The notes under the pieces are model-generated. The model was not told the origin of the DNA. It made no database searches and saw only the letters and a list, made by a program, of their open reading frames with translations. A program made the translations under genes and the position numbers. From assembly GCA_002426015.1 (NCBI GenBank), contig DINS01000004.1, positions 132,001 through 196,000 of the forward strand: 64,000 bases of DNA, read 5' to 3'. This stretch comes from Flavobacteriaceae bacterium UBA5534. GTDB lineage: Bacteria; Bacteroidota; Bacteroidia; Flavobacteriales; Flavobacteriaceae. Of the stretch, positions 1-9,532 are shown in pieces; positions within the stretch are counted from its first letter, which is position 1; each line of letters opens with the position of its first letter.

Positions 1-1
1 G

Positions 2-412
2 CTTATATTCCGTTCGTCACGTCCAAAAACTGAAGGTGAAATTGCTGAATATAAAGAGTTATTAAGCCAAGGATTAGTACAGCCTACTAACATGGAGCTT
101 TACATTTGTAATGCTGATGGAAGTGATTTGCGACAGTTAACTAATCTTGGAAATGCAAACTGGAGTCCTTTCTTTTTGCCTGATGGAAAACGTGTGATTT
201 TTTCTTCAAATTTTGAAGCAGAGCGTGGTTTTCCCTTTAATTTATATATGATTGGTATTGACGGAAAAGGATTAGAACGTGTTACTCATAGTGAAACTTT
301 TGATGCCTTCCCTGTGTTTTCTAACGATGGTAAAAAACTAATTTTCTCTTCTAATAGAAATAATGGAGGAGGTAGAGATACCAACTTATTTATTGCTGAG
401 TGGCAGGATTAA
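2..412 (+). CDS. PD40 (TolB-like) beta-propeller protein, 3' part
   Basis: The reading frame is open from base 2, so the gene begins upstream of the window; the first ATG in view (92) is internal. The 136 visible residues carry repeated PD40/WD40-like blades: NADGSDLRQLT, then SPFFLPDGKRVIFSS, then GIDGKGLERVT and FPVFSNDGKKLIFSSNR. Such repeats form beta-propellers in periplasmic or secreted proteins related to TolB. The protein ends with a short tail in WQD. Its stop codon overlaps by 4 bp the stop of the convergent TonB-type receptor gene, so the two share a 3' boundary with no room for a separate terminator. The full architecture, for example a fused peptidase, cannot be judged from this fragment. 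Confidence 0.8.
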   Translation, partial: LIFRSSRPKTEGEIAEYKELLSQGLVQPTNMELYICNADGSDLRQLTNLGNANWSPFFLPDGKRVIFSSNFEAERGFPFNLYMIGIDGKGLERVTHSETFDAFPVFSNDGKKLIFSSNRNNGGGRDTNLFIAEWQD

Positions 413-2832
413 TTCCCTTTTTTCTCTAAACGTTCGGTTTCTTGTTGTTCTTTGGTGCGTTGGTTGGTTTGTAACCTTGTGTTTCCAAATTTATAACGGA
501 AACCTAATTTTATATAACGATTATCTACATTGTCGTATTTTGAACTGTTCTGATTCAAATAACGTGTATTGGTGTTAAAATCTTGATCATTGAACAAATC
601 TGCAACAGCCAAAGATATAGTGCCTTTCTTTTTAAATACTGTTTTAGAAATAGACAGGTCTGACACCAAACGTCCCTTCACTTCCTGAAAACCTTGAATG
701 CTTTTCCCTACATAAGTAGCTATAAAATTAACGTTCAGGCTTCGGTCTTTTAAAAATGAAAAATCATTGCTCAATATACTATAATTAGACCAAGTCTCTT
801 TACTGACAAAACTACCATCAAACACTCCTTCATCCTTTGTGTTATAAAATGAGGTAACAAAATATACTGACCAATTACTGACAACATCAAAATACGTGAT
901 AAAATCAAATCCGTATTCGGTTGTTTTGTCCAAATTGAGAGCCGTATAGGTGATTGTGTTGTTTTGATTGTCCTGTCTAGGAATTTCAAAAATGTTATTG
1001 TTATAAATTTTATAATATGACTCAATCGTAACCCTCTTGAACAGCGACGTTCCTATTACAGCATGATCAACAAACACAGGTTGCAAATTAGGGTTACCTG
1101 TAACAATGGTGAAATCATTTGTAAAAAATCTAAATGGATTCAAACTTTGGTAATCTGGTCGCTGAATGCTTCGTTTGTAATTGGTGTGCAGTGAAAAGTT
1201 GTCGGTAACCTTATAATCCATGCTTGCTGTTGGAAACCATTCTAAATAGTCTTGTTTATTGGTAATGTCGTCAATTATTGAAAGCCCTTTTACATTGGTC
1301 TTCTCGACCCTCATGCCAGCAGTTAAGCTAAACCTTTCCCAGTCTTTTGAATAATTGATGAATGCTGCATAAATAGTTTCATCATAGTCAAACGCATCGG
1401 TGTTATTAAGGTCAATGGTTTCCTGACCGTTAACAATATCAAACTGCGTAATGTCGCTTTTGCTTTTAATGTTCGATGCTTTAATGCCTGTTTCAAAAGC
1501 AGAGGAATCATCTATGGGTAGCACATAATCGACTTGAGCCGTAAAAATTTCGTTCTTTTGGTTATTATCGGTTCTAAATGCAGTTTCTTGCAAAAACGTA
1601 TCATCACTATCAAAATAACTACTATTCACGTGTTGATTTCGTTTGTAATTATAAGTGGTAAAATGGGTATTGATTGCTAATTTTTCACCAACTTTATTGA
1701 ATTGGTGCACATAATCGAGGTCAAAACCAAGGTTGTATTTGTCGTCGTCAGAGCTGTTTTTGGTTTTTAGATAATAATCCAAGGTTCGATTGCTATCAAA
1801 CACATTGGTGCTATTGTTGATTAGGTATTCAAAATAAGGCAATACCAACATCGTGGATGATAAACTTAAAGTATTGTTTTCATTGATGGTATAATCAAAG
1901 TTGAAATTAAAATTGTGCTTTTTTGTCCAAGAGTTTCGGTTGATTTCAGATTCAAAAATTTGATTTATGGTATTGTTACTATCCAAATAATTGACGACTT
2001 CGGTCAGATTACGATTAATTTTATCTTGAGAATAGGTGTAGTTCGCAAAGAAATCAATCTTTTCAGATTTAAAAAAATGGCTCATCCCTCCATCATACCG
2101 AGGAAAAACACCTTGTGTGTAGTTAGCAAATACATTCCCTCTATATCCTGTTACCAAGTTTTTACTCATTACGATATTTATAACCGCTCCACTCTCTGCG
2201 TCATATTTTGCTGAAGGGTTAGTGATAACCTCAATTGATTTGATAGAGTTCGCCGAAGAGCCTTCTAATAACTGAACCAGCTCATCATTACTCAAATGCA
2301 CTTTTTTATCATTTATATAAACTGTAGGTGTTGAGTTTTTAACCTGAATGCTGTTATCAATTACCAAAATCCCAGGCGTGCTTTTGAGCACCTGAAACAT
2401 ATTCCCTTCTATCAATGCTGTATTTTCGATATTAAACACTAATCGGTCTGCCTCTTTTTTTAATGTTGGTTTTTTAACCACGATATTAACCTCATTTAAA
2501 GATTCAGTCGATTCCTCTAGTGTTATCTGTTTTAAATCAAGATTACTTTCAAGTGTGATATCTTTTGAAAAGTCTTTAAACCCTAGAAAACTAATGACAA
2601 TTCTATAATTTCCAGATTCAATGTTTTTTAAAGCAAATGCTCCGTTTTCATCGGTTGAAACGCCTTTGTAATTGTTAGAGCCTGCATCTGTTATATTCAA
2701 CAACAAAACATTGGCAAAAGCAATAGGTTCGTTTTGTGCGTCTAAGACTTTTCCAGAAATAGTATGGTTTTGTGAAAAGGCAGAAATGGAAACTAATAGA
2801 AAGAACAGTCTAAAATTAAAAACTCTATACAT
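409..2832 (-). CDS. TonB-dependent receptor-like outer-membrane beta-barrel protein (OMP_b-brl_3 type)
   Basis: This is an outer-membrane transport-type protein of about 807 residues. In order it shows a signal peptide (MYRVFNFRLFFLLVSISAFS), a carboxypeptidase-regulatory-like domain (ISGKVLDAQNEPIAFANV, about 25-105), a plug-like domain (IKSIEVITNPSAKYDAESGA, about 200-225) and a long beta-barrel rich in aromatic/Asn/Asp strands. The longest frame starts at 2853 (MLNQILQ...), but the Met at 2832 begins a compact signal peptide, so I prefer it. No SusD partner lies beside it, so it is not a standard polysaccharide-utilisation locus. The charged C-terminal tail (about 20 residues, Gln/Glu/Lys/Arg-rich) follows the last strand GFRYKFG. 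The substrate is unknown. Confidence 0.85.
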   Translation of the reverse strand: MYRVFNFRLFFLLVSISAFSQNHTISGKVLDAQNEPIAFANVLLLNITDAGSNNYKGVSTDENGAFALKNIESGNYRIVISFLGFKDFSKDITLESNLDLKQITLEESTESLNEVNIVVKKPTLKKEADRLVFNIENTALIEGNMFQVLKSTPGILVIDNSIQVKNSTPTVYINDKKVHLSNDELVQLLEGSSANSIKSIEVITNPSAKYDAESGAVINIVMSKNLVTGYRGNVFANYTQGVFPRYDGGMSHFFKSEKIDFFANYTYSQDKINRNLTEVVNYLDSNNTINQIFESEINRNSWTKKHNFNFNFDYTINENNTLSLSSTMLVLPYFEYLINNSTNVFDSNRTLDYYLKTKNSSDDDKYNLGFDLDYVHQFNKVGEKLAINTHFTTYNYKRNQHVNSSYFDSDDTFLQETAFRTDNNQKNEIFTAQVDYVLPIDDSSAFETGIKASNIKSKSDITQFDIVNGQETIDLNNTDAFDYDETIYAAFINYSKDWERFSLTAGMRVEKTNVKGLSIIDDITNKQDYLEWFPTASMDYKVTDNFSLHTNYKRSIQRPDYQSLNPFRFFTNDFTIVTGNPNLQPVFVDHAVIGTSLFKRVTIESYYKIYNNNIFEIPRQDNQNNTITYTALNLDKTTEYGFDFITYFDVVSNWSVYFVTSFYNTKDEGVFDGSFVSKETWSNYSILSNDFSFLKDRSLNVNFIATYVGKSIQGFQEVKGRLVSDLSISKTVFKKKGTISLAVADLFNDQDFNTNTRYLNQNSSKYDNVDNRYIKLGFRYKFGNTRLQTNQRTKEQQETERLEKKGN

Positions 2833-2950
2833 CTGTAAAATTTGGTTCAGCATGCAAGATATAAATTGTTTCAGAATTAATTTTATGGTTTTGCCGTAAT
2901 TCTCCGTTTATTCGATGAAAAGAAAACCCTAAAAACCTCAATATTTGCGT

Positions 2951-2958
2951 TATATTTG
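2951..2958 (+). promoter_or_regulatory. Putative Bacteroidota -7 box (TATATTTG) for lepA
   Basis: TATATTTG matches the TAnnTTTG -7 consensus known for Bacteroidota primary sigma factor. It lies 28 bp before the chosen lepA ATG. No clear -33 TTG element is visible at the expected distance, so this is tentative. Confidence 0.4.
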
Positions 2959-2986
2959 CAAAATCTTTAGATTGAAGAACCATTTT

Positions 2987-4783
2987 ATGAAGCACATCAG
3001 AAACTTTTGCATTATTGCACATATAGATCACGGAAAGAGTACACTTGCTGATAGATTGTTGGAGTTTACAGGATCTGTAACCGATAGAGAAAAACAAGAT
3101 CAGCTTTTAGATAATATGGACTTGGAGCGCGAACGTGGCATTACCATCAAATCACACGCCATTCAAATGGAATACATCTTTGAAGGTGAGCAATATACAT
3201 TAAACCTCATCGATACTCCTGGTCATGTTGACTTTAGTTATGAAGTGTCTCGCTCTATTGCTGCGTGTGAAGGTGCCTTATTAATTGTAGATGCTGCTCA
3301 AAGTATTCAGGCACAAACGATTTCTAACCTATATTTGGCTTTGGAGAACGATTTGGAAATCATTCCTATACTTAACAAAGTCGATTTACCAAGTGCAAAT
3401 CCTGAAGAAGTTACTGATGATATCGTAGATTTATTGGGCTGTGATCCTTCTGAAATTATTCATGCAAGTGGTAAAACCGGTTTTGGTGTCGATAATATTC
3501 TAGAAGCGATTATCAAACGTGTTCCACCGCCTAAAGGAAATGTGGACGAACCGTTACAAGCTTTAATTTTTGACTCGGTATACAATCCTTTTAGAGGTGT
3601 AGAAACCTATTTTAGAGTCATTAATGGGTCAATCAAAAAGAATCAGCTTATCAAATTTATTGCTACAGGAAAAACCTATAATGCTGATGAGGTGGGCACT
3701 TTAAAACTAAAGCAATTTCCAAGACAAGAAATAAAAGCAGGAGATGTTGGCTATTTGATTACCGGAATTAAGGAGGCAAAAGAGGTGAAAGTTGGCGATA
3801 CCATTACAGATGCCAAAGAACCGACCAAAAATGCTATTGGAGGTTTTGAGGATGTAAAACCTATGGTTTTTGCTGGTATTTACCCTGTCGATACCGAAGA
3901 TTATGAAGAACTGCGAGCGTCAATGGAAAAGTTGCAACTAAACGATGCTTCGTTGGTTTTTATCCCTGAAAGTTCCGCAGCATTAGGCTTTGGTTTTCGT
4001 TGTGGGTTTTTAGGAATGTTACACATGGAAATCATTCAAGAGCGTTTAGAACGTGAGTTTGATATGACAGTAATCACAACCGTTCCCAACGTGTCATATC
4101 ATGCATTTACCAAAAAAAATGTTGACGAGCCTATAATTGTAAATAACCCTTCTGACCTTCCTGACCCTTCTGGATTAGATCGTGTAGAAGAGCCTTATAT
4201 AAAAGCTACCATAATTACTAAGTCTGATTTTGTTGGCAATGTAATGTCGTTATGTATTGATAAGCGTGGTGTGATAACCAATCAAACCTACCTAACAACC
4301 GAACGTGTTGAATTGACTTTTGATATGCCTTTGGCTGAAATTGTATTCGATTTTTACGACCGCTTAAAAACCGTTTCAAAAGGCTATGCGTCTTTTGACT
4401 ACTCACCTATCGGAATGCGAGTTTCAAAATTAGTAAAAGTGGACATTCTCTTAAATGCACAGCCTGTAGATGCACTTTCGTCTTTGATACATGCTGATAG
4501 CGCACACAGCATTGGCAAAAAGATGTGTGAAAAGTTAAAAGAGTTGATTCCTCGCCAACAATTTGATATTCCAATACAAGCTGCCATTGGAGCTAAAATT
4601 ATTTCCAGAGAAACTATTAAAGCTTTGCGTAAAGATGTAACTGCCAAATGTTATGGTGGAGACATTTCTCGTAAACGTAAATTACTAGAAAAGCAGAAAA
4701 AAGGTAAGAAACGCATGCGTCAAGTTGGAAATGTTGAGATTCCTCAAGAAGCGTTTATGGCTGTATTGAAGTTGAATGATTAA
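2987..4783 (+). CDS. lepA: Elongation factor 4 (LepA), translational GTPase
   Basis: EF4 is a ribosome-associated GTPase thought to act on stalled or mistranslocated ribosomes, and it has the EF-G-like domain set without domain IV. The 598-residue length is normal. Visible GTPase motifs are G1 AHIDHGKST near residue 10, the switch region RERGITIKS, G3 DTPGHVDF and G4 NKVDLP. The C-terminal LepA-specific domain holds KCYGGDISRKRKLLEKQKKG. The longest frame starts with a TTG at 2945; I chose the ATG at 2987 because family members begin MxxIRNFCIIAHIDHGKST. No Shine-Dalgarno sequence is seen, as usual for the phylum. The gene is alone in its unit. Confidence 0.97.
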   Translation: MKHIRNFCIIAHIDHGKSTLADRLLEFTGSVTDREKQDQLLDNMDLERERGITIKSHAIQMEYIFEGEQYTLNLIDTPGHVDFSYEVSRSIAACEGALLIVDAAQSIQAQTISNLYLALENDLEIIPILNKVDLPSANPEEVTDDIVDLLGCDPSEIIHASGKTGFGVDNILEAIIKRVPPPKGNVDEPLQALIFDSVYNPFRGVETYFRVINGSIKKNQLIKFIATGKTYNADEVGTLKLKQFPRQEIKAGDVGYLITGIKEAKEVKVGDTITDAKEPTKNAIGGFEDVKPMVFAGIYPVDTEDYEELRASMEKLQLNDASLVFIPESSAALGFGFRCGFLGMLHMEIIQERLEREFDMTVITTVPNVSYHAFTKKNVDEPIIVNNPSDLPDPSGLDRVEEPYIKATIITKSDFVGNVMSLCIDKRGVITNQTYLTTERVELTFDMPLAEIVFDFYDRLKTVSKGYASFDYSPIGMRVSKLVKVDILLNAQPVDALSSLIHADSAHSIGKKMCEKLKELIPRQQFDIPIQAAIGAKIISRETIKALRKDVTAKCYGGDISRKRKLLEKQKKGKKRMRQVGNVEIPQEAFMAVLKLND

Positions 4784-4815
4784 TTTTATAAAAACCTCAT
4801 TAAAAATTAATTTAT
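4779..4815 (+). terminator. Weak AT-only hairpin after lepA
   Basis: ATTAATTTTA and TAAAAATTAAT can pair across a loop of about 13 nt, followed by a T-rich run. The stem has no GC pairs, so termination here is only possible. Confidence 0.25.
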
Positions 4816-4875
4816 TTTATCTTGATGAAATATGCTCAAATATTTTGTAGTTTTAAAGAACTATAAAATTGACCA

Positions 4876-6279
4876 ATGACCATATACCATATTAGTGCCG
4901 AGTGCTATCCTGTTGCCAAAGTTGGTGGTTTGGGTGATGTCGTAGGCGCACTTCCAAAATATCAAAACAAGTTAGGTGAAAAAAGTAGTGTTATCATGCC
5001 TTTTTATGATAACAAATTTACACGTGCTACTGACTTTGAAACCGTTTACATTGGAAAGCTACAGCTTGGTATGCCGATGGACTTTCGGATACTTACACTG
5101 AAGAACAATACCCTAGGCTTTGATATTTACTTTGTGGATGTTCCCTATTTACTTTATAAAGATTACGTCTATTCTGACAAAGATACAGGACGTTTTTTGG
5201 CATTTCAGATTGCTGCGCTCAACTGGTTGGTACAGCTCAAAGAAAAACCTTCACTCATTCATTGTCATGACCATCATACCGGATTAATCCCGTTTATGAT
5301 GTCACAATGTTATGCATACCAACGATTGAAAAGCACACCTTCGGTGTTGACAATTCATAATGGTCAATATCAAGGGTGGTTTAGTCATGATTTGGTGCAC
5401 CTCATCCCTCCTTTTGATTTTAATAATGTTGGATTATTGGACTGGAACAAAATCATAAATCCTTTGGCCTCTGGTATTAAATGTGCGTGGAAAGTGACCA
5501 CTGTCTCACCAAGTTATATGAATGAGCTAAAATATGCTGCAAATGGGTTAGAGCATCTTTTGCAAGCGGAAAGTCATAAATGTGTCGGTATTTTAAATGG
5601 TATCGACACCTCTGTTTGGAACCCAAAAACAGATGATTATATTATTAAAAACTATACAACACAGTCCGTTGAGTCTGGTAAAAAAGCTAACAAACAATGG
5701 GTTTGCGAGCAGTTTGGATTAAATCCAGAATTGCCTTTATTTGTTTTTATAGGACGATTGGTTGGCGAAAAAGGAGCCGATTTGTTGCCATATATTTTTG
5801 ATGCTGCTTTAAAGTCTAGGCAGCTTTCCATAGTGATGTTGGGTTCGGGTGATGGCAATGTTGAGAACCAATTGGAAAATTTAAAACATGCCCATTCTGG
5901 TTATTACAACAACTATATTGGTTATAACGAAAAACTATCGCATATCCTTTATGCTGCAGCCGATTTTATCTTAATGCCATCAAGAGTTGAGCCTTGCGGA
6001 CTTAACCAAATGTATGCTTTGCGCTACGGAACGGTTCCTATCGTCAATAGTGTTGGAGGGTTAAAAGACACTGTTATCGATGTTGGAGATAAAGGTTTTG
6101 GTTTGCGCCATAGTGGGCCAACCGTTCATGAAGTTGTTCATGCGATGGGCCGAGCGGTTGAATTCACAACGTTTACCGAACATTTCAAAAAAAATCGTAA
6201 ATTAATCATGCAAATAGACCATTCTTGGGATGCGTCAGCGCAAACTTATATTAATTTATATCATTCAATACAACCATAA
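4876..6279 (+). CDS. glgA: Glycogen synthase (ADP-glucose type, GT5)
   Basis: GlgA adds glucose from ADP-glucose to the non-reducing end of alpha-1,4-glucan in the cytoplasm. The 467-residue protein has the N-terminal GT5 signature KVGGLGDVVGALPK (residues 15-28), which binds ADP-glucose, and the C-terminal GT-B loop RVEPCGLNQMYALRYGTVPI from about residue 370. Lys15 and Gly17-18 are intact. The gene is followed after only 3 bp by glgC, the enzyme that makes its substrate, so the two form a glycogen-synthesis unit. No branching enzyme or glycogen phosphorylase lies in the window. Confidence 0.95.
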   Translation: MTIYHISAECYPVAKVGGLGDVVGALPKYQNKLGEKSSVIMPFYDNKFTRATDFETVYIGKLQLGMPMDFRILTLKNNTLGFDIYFVDVPYLLYKDYVYSDKDTGRFLAFQIAALNWLVQLKEKPSLIHCHDHHTGLIPFMMSQCYAYQRLKSTPSVLTIHNGQYQGWFSHDLVHLIPPFDFNNVGLLDWNKIINPLASGIKCAWKVTTVSPSYMNELKYAANGLEHLLQAESHKCVGILNGIDTSVWNPKTDDYIIKNYTTQSVESGKKANKQWVCEQFGLNPELPLFVFIGRLVGEKGADLLPYIFDAALKSRQLSIVMLGSGDGNVENQLENLKHAHSGYYNNYIGYNEKLSHILYAAADFILMPSRVEPCGLNQMYALRYGTVPIVNSVGGLKDTVIDVGDKGFGLRHSGPTVHEVVHAMGRAVEFTTFTEHFKKNRKLIMQIDHSWDASAQTYINLYHSIQP

Positions 6280-6282
6280 ATT

Positions 6283-7548
6283 ATGCACCACGACAAAGTA
6301 ATTTCGATCATCCTTGGTGGTGGACAAGGTTCTCGCCTTTACCCACTTACAGAAACGCGTTCAAAACCAGCTGTACCAATTGCGGGAAAATACCGTTTGG
6401 TGGATATTCCTATTTCCAATTGTATCAATTCTAACATCACTCGCATGTTTGTGTTGACACAATTTAATTCGGCATCACTCAACAAGCACATTAAAAACAC
6501 TTATCATTTTAGTTTTTTTAGCTCTGCATTTGTTGATGTATTGGCTGCCGAACAGACAATTTCGAATAATAATTGGTTTCAAGGAACAGCTGATGCCGTA
6601 AGACAAAGCATGCACCATTTTTTGAGCCATGATTTTGAATATGCCTTGATTCTTTCGGGCGACCAACTATATCAAATGGATTTTAATGACATGTTGGATG
6701 CTCACATTGCAAATAATGCCAAAATATCAATCGCTACGCTTCCTGTAAAAGAAAAAGAAGCTACCTCTTTTGGTATTTTAAAAACCGACAAGAAGAACAT
6801 TATCACTTCATTTATTGAAAAGCCAGACGCGAGTGTTTTGCCAGATTGGACATCAGAAGTGAGCGATGATATGAAAAAAGCTGGTCGTAATCATTTGGCA
6901 TCGATGGGTATTTACATTTTCAATCGGGATTTGCTGATTGAATTGATGAGCAATCCTGACACTAATGATTTTGGAAAGGAAATCATTCCTCAATCCATAC
7001 ACAAACACAAAACCTTAAGCTATCAATTTGAGGGTTATTGGACAGATATTGGTAACATCGACTCGTTCTTTGAGGCGAATTTGGGGCTGACAGACCCAAT
7101 ACCTCAATTTGATTTATTCAATAACAACAAACGTATCTTTACAAGAGCACGAATGTTGCCTACCACAAAAATTTCGGGAACCACCTTAAATAGAGCTGTC
7201 ATTGCCGAAGGCTGTATTATCAATGCGGCAAAAGTGGAGCATTCGGTTGTAGGTATCCGATCTCGTATTGGCAATGATTCAACCATTATCAATACATATA
7301 TCATGGGTTCTGATAGCTATCAAACATTTGAAGAGGTGACTTCAAGAACAAAAATCCCAATGGGAATAGGTAAGCGTTGTTTTATTAAAAATGCCATTAT
7401 TGATAAAAATTGCCGTATAGGAAATGATGTAAGAATTAATGGTAGTGTTCATTCTAAAGACACCGAAACAGACACTTACGTTATAAAAGAAGGGATTGTG
7501 GTTGTCAAAAAGGGAGCAACCATTCCAAATGGTACAGTTATAAGCTAA
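6283..7548 (+). CDS. glgC: Glucose-1-phosphate adenylyltransferase (ADP-glucose pyrophosphorylase)
   Basis: GlgC makes ADP-glucose and PPi from ATP and glucose-1-phosphate, the committed step of glycogen synthesis. The 421-residue protein opens with the nucleotidyltransferase motif GGGQGSRLYPLTETRSKPA, and KYRLVDIPISNCINS follows. The substrate-site segment FEGYWTDIGNIDSFFEAN is present, and the last ~120 residues look like a left-handed beta-helix with hexapeptide-type repeats (GCIINAAKVEHSVVGIRSRI). It is translated directly after glgA with a 3-bp gap. Allosteric control by glycolytic metabolites is known for the family but cannot be read from the sequence. Confidence 0.96.
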   Translation: MHHDKVISIILGGGQGSRLYPLTETRSKPAVPIAGKYRLVDIPISNCINSNITRMFVLTQFNSASLNKHIKNTYHFSFFSSAFVDVLAAEQTISNNNWFQGTADAVRQSMHHFLSHDFEYALILSGDQLYQMDFNDMLDAHIANNAKISIATLPVKEKEATSFGILKTDKKNIITSFIEKPDASVLPDWTSEVSDDMKKAGRNHLASMGIYIFNRDLLIELMSNPDTNDFGKEIIPQSIHKHKTLSYQFEGYWTDIGNIDSFFEANLGLTDPIPQFDLFNNNKRIFTRARMLPTTKISGTTLNRAVIAEGCIINAAKVEHSVVGIRSRIGNDSTIINTYIMGSDSYQTFEEVTSRTKIPMGIGKRCFIKNAIIDKNCRIGNDVRINGSVHSKDTETDTYVIKEGIVVVKKGATIPNGTVIS

Positions 7549-7572
7549 ACAAAATTCAACTTAATCGTTGCC

Positions 7573-7605
7573 AAGCCTCAACTTTGTTTTGAGGCTTCTT
7601 TGTTT
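7573..7605. terminator. Bidirectional terminator between glgC and the antiporter gene
   Basis: AAGCCTCAA (7573-7581) and TTGAGGCTT (7589-7597) form a perfect 9-bp stem with a 7-nt loop, with T-rich sequence to the right. The minus-strand antiporter stop codon (7578-7580) lies inside the stem, so the hairpin probably serves both convergent genes. Confidence 0.75.
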
Positions 7606-9440
7606 TGAACCCTTTCTACATCAAAAGGTTTTCCGAGATAGACTAGCTTCCAACCCTTTTCAAAATCTTCGATTTCTTTATCAATACTAGAAAGGATATA
7701 CAATTCGCCAGACTCGTCTTTTAAAAACAATGGAATGATATCCTTATGGTCTTGGCTTCTTTTGATCAATGTTTCGTAATGTGCTTGGTCATTGATTTCC
7801 ATTTCATGTATAGCAGGATATCGTCGAGTGGTTTCTGCTAATGAAATAAAATCATCTGTTTGAAGAAAAATGCCTTGTTTTGGTGTATGGTTTGGATCGC
7901 TTAGCTCTTCGTTGGTTATCAGCCTAAAGGATCCATTTTCACCAAACTCCTTCCCAAACTTATTAATGGCAAATTGGTTAATATCAGCGTTTCCAGTTAG
8001 GGCAATTAAATATCCAACATCACTTAATTCAATGTTATCGGTTAAAGAGTCTGAATAGATATTTGAATTAATGGCCTCCAATCCTAATTCTTTTGCTTTA
8101 GCAATATTAGATTGGTTGGTGTCAATGAGTACGACATGTCGTCCGTTCTGCTCTAGATAATTACCTATTAATCGGGATGCTTTTGAAGCGCCAACAATTA
8201 AAATACCATTTGATTTTTTTAAGAATACACCAACCATTTTTGCTACAAAGCGTGCTGTGGTTGCATTTAATATAACCGTGCCCAATACAATCATAAATAC
8301 CAATGGTGTAATATATTCGGCGCCTTCAACTCCCTCTTTGGCAAGCTTTAAGCCAAATAACGAAGCGATACCCGCTGCTACGATACCACGTGGTCCGACC
8401 CAACTTATAAATAAGCGTTCATTAAGTTTTAGTGATGATTGATGTGTGCTCAAAAAGACACCTATTGGGCGTAAAACAAATACAACTATGGCAAAAAGTA
8501 CCGCTGTGTTCCAATTATAAATGAGCAATAAATCATCCATATTGATGTTGGCTGCCAAAAGAATAAACAGGATAGAAATCAATAAAACGCTTAATGATTC
8601 TTTAAAATAAAGTAATTCTTTGAGGTATGGCGAATTGGAATTACCCAAAACCATTCCCATTACTACAACCGCCAAAAGACCAGACTCATGAGCAAAATTA
8701 TCTGATAATACAAAAACGCCCAAAACAGATGCTAAAGCAAAAACATTCAATAAATAATGCGGAATAAGCCTCTTGTTAATGGCAAAATTAAGTCCGTGGG
8801 CAAAAGTGAAGCCAAAGGTTGTTCCAAAAAGAACTATTTTTCCAAACTCGATCATTGCAGTTTTGGTAAACTCCCCTCCTCCTTCGACGCTAATAAATTC
8901 AAACACTAAAACGGCTACTAAAGCACCTATTGGATCAATTAAAATACCTTCCCATTTTAACACAGCAGAAACATCTGGCTTTAAGGGGATGTTCCTTAAG
9001 ATTGGTGTAATAACAGTTGGTCCAGTAACAATAATTAGCGCAGAAAACAGAAATGACATTTCCCAACTTAAATAAAAAATATGGTGTGCTGCAGCGGCTG
9101 CTCCAAAGAATGTCACAATTGAGCCCAATGTAATTAACTTGGTAATTACTGGTCCTACGTTCTTTATTTCTTTAACGCGTAAGGTCAATCCGCCTTCAAA
9201 CAAAATGATACTAATGGCAAGTGATACAAAATAAAACAGGCTTTCACCAGGAAATAAACCTTCGTTACCGTTCCAAATAGGCTCTATCCATTTGGTGCCA
9301 TCTTCAGATAGGTATTCGGCAGCAATTGGGCCAACCAATAATCCTATTAATATTAAAGGTAAAATGGCTGGGATTTTTAATTTCCAAGCCACCCATTGTG
9401 CCAATATACCTAAAATAATAATTCCTGCTAATTCTAACAT
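7578..9440 (-). CDS. CPA1-type Na+(K+)/H+ antiporter with C-terminal RCK/TrkA-N domain
   Basis: This is an inner-membrane monovalent cation/proton antiporter of 620 residues. About 12-13 hydrophobic segments fill residues 1-400. CPA1 hallmarks are VTGPTVITPILRN, WEGILIDPIGALVAV (the transport Asp in IDP) and SWVGPRGIVAAG. From about residue 405 a Rossmann-type RCK_N domain begins (GILIVGASKASRLIGNYLEQ, then VVLIDTNQSN), suggesting gating by NAD(H) or another nucleotide. A C-terminal tail of about 100 residues follows. The next gene upstream on the same strand is another transporter with RCK domains, 92 bp away. Ion specificity is inferred from family only. Confidence 0.9.
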   Translation of the reverse strand: MLELAGIIILGILAQWVAWKLKIPAILPLILIGLLVGPIAAEYLSEDGTKWIEPIWNGNEGLFPGESLFYFVSLAISIILFEGGLTLRVKEIKNVGPVITKLITLGSIVTFFGAAAAAHHIFYLSWEMSFLFSALIIVTGPTVITPILRNIPLKPDVSAVLKWEGILIDPIGALVAVLVFEFISVEGGGEFTKTAMIEFGKIVLFGTTFGFTFAHGLNFAINKRLIPHYLLNVFALASVLGVFVLSDNFAHESGLLAVVVMGMVLGNSNSPYLKELLYFKESLSVLLISILFILLAANINMDDLLLIYNWNTAVLFAIVVFVLRPIGVFLSTHQSSLKLNERLFISWVGPRGIVAAGIASLFGLKLAKEGVEGAEYITPLVFMIVLGTVILNATTARFVAKMVGVFLKKSNGILIVGASKASRLIGNYLEQNGRHVVLIDTNQSNIAKAKELGLEAINSNIYSDSLTDNIELSDVGYLIALTGNADINQFAINKFGKEFGENGSFRLITNEELSDPNHTPKQGIFLQTDDFISLAETTRRYPAIHEMEINDQAHYETLIKRSQDHKDIIPLFLKDESGELYILSSIDKEIEDFEKGWKLVYLGKPFDVERVQNKEASKQS

Positions 9441-9532
9441 AGTTTAGTTGTGGTTCTTTTTAAAACTTGAAAGATAGTAAAGTTATTTTTGTTGGATATA
9501 AATCATTCATAAATTAATCTTGCTAAAGAAAA

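Noticed and set aside
409..2853. Start of a SusC/SusD-type polysaccharide-utilisation locus
   Set aside because: No SusD-like lipoprotein or glycan-degrading enzyme is adjacent, and the receptor is of the OMP_b-brl_3 type.
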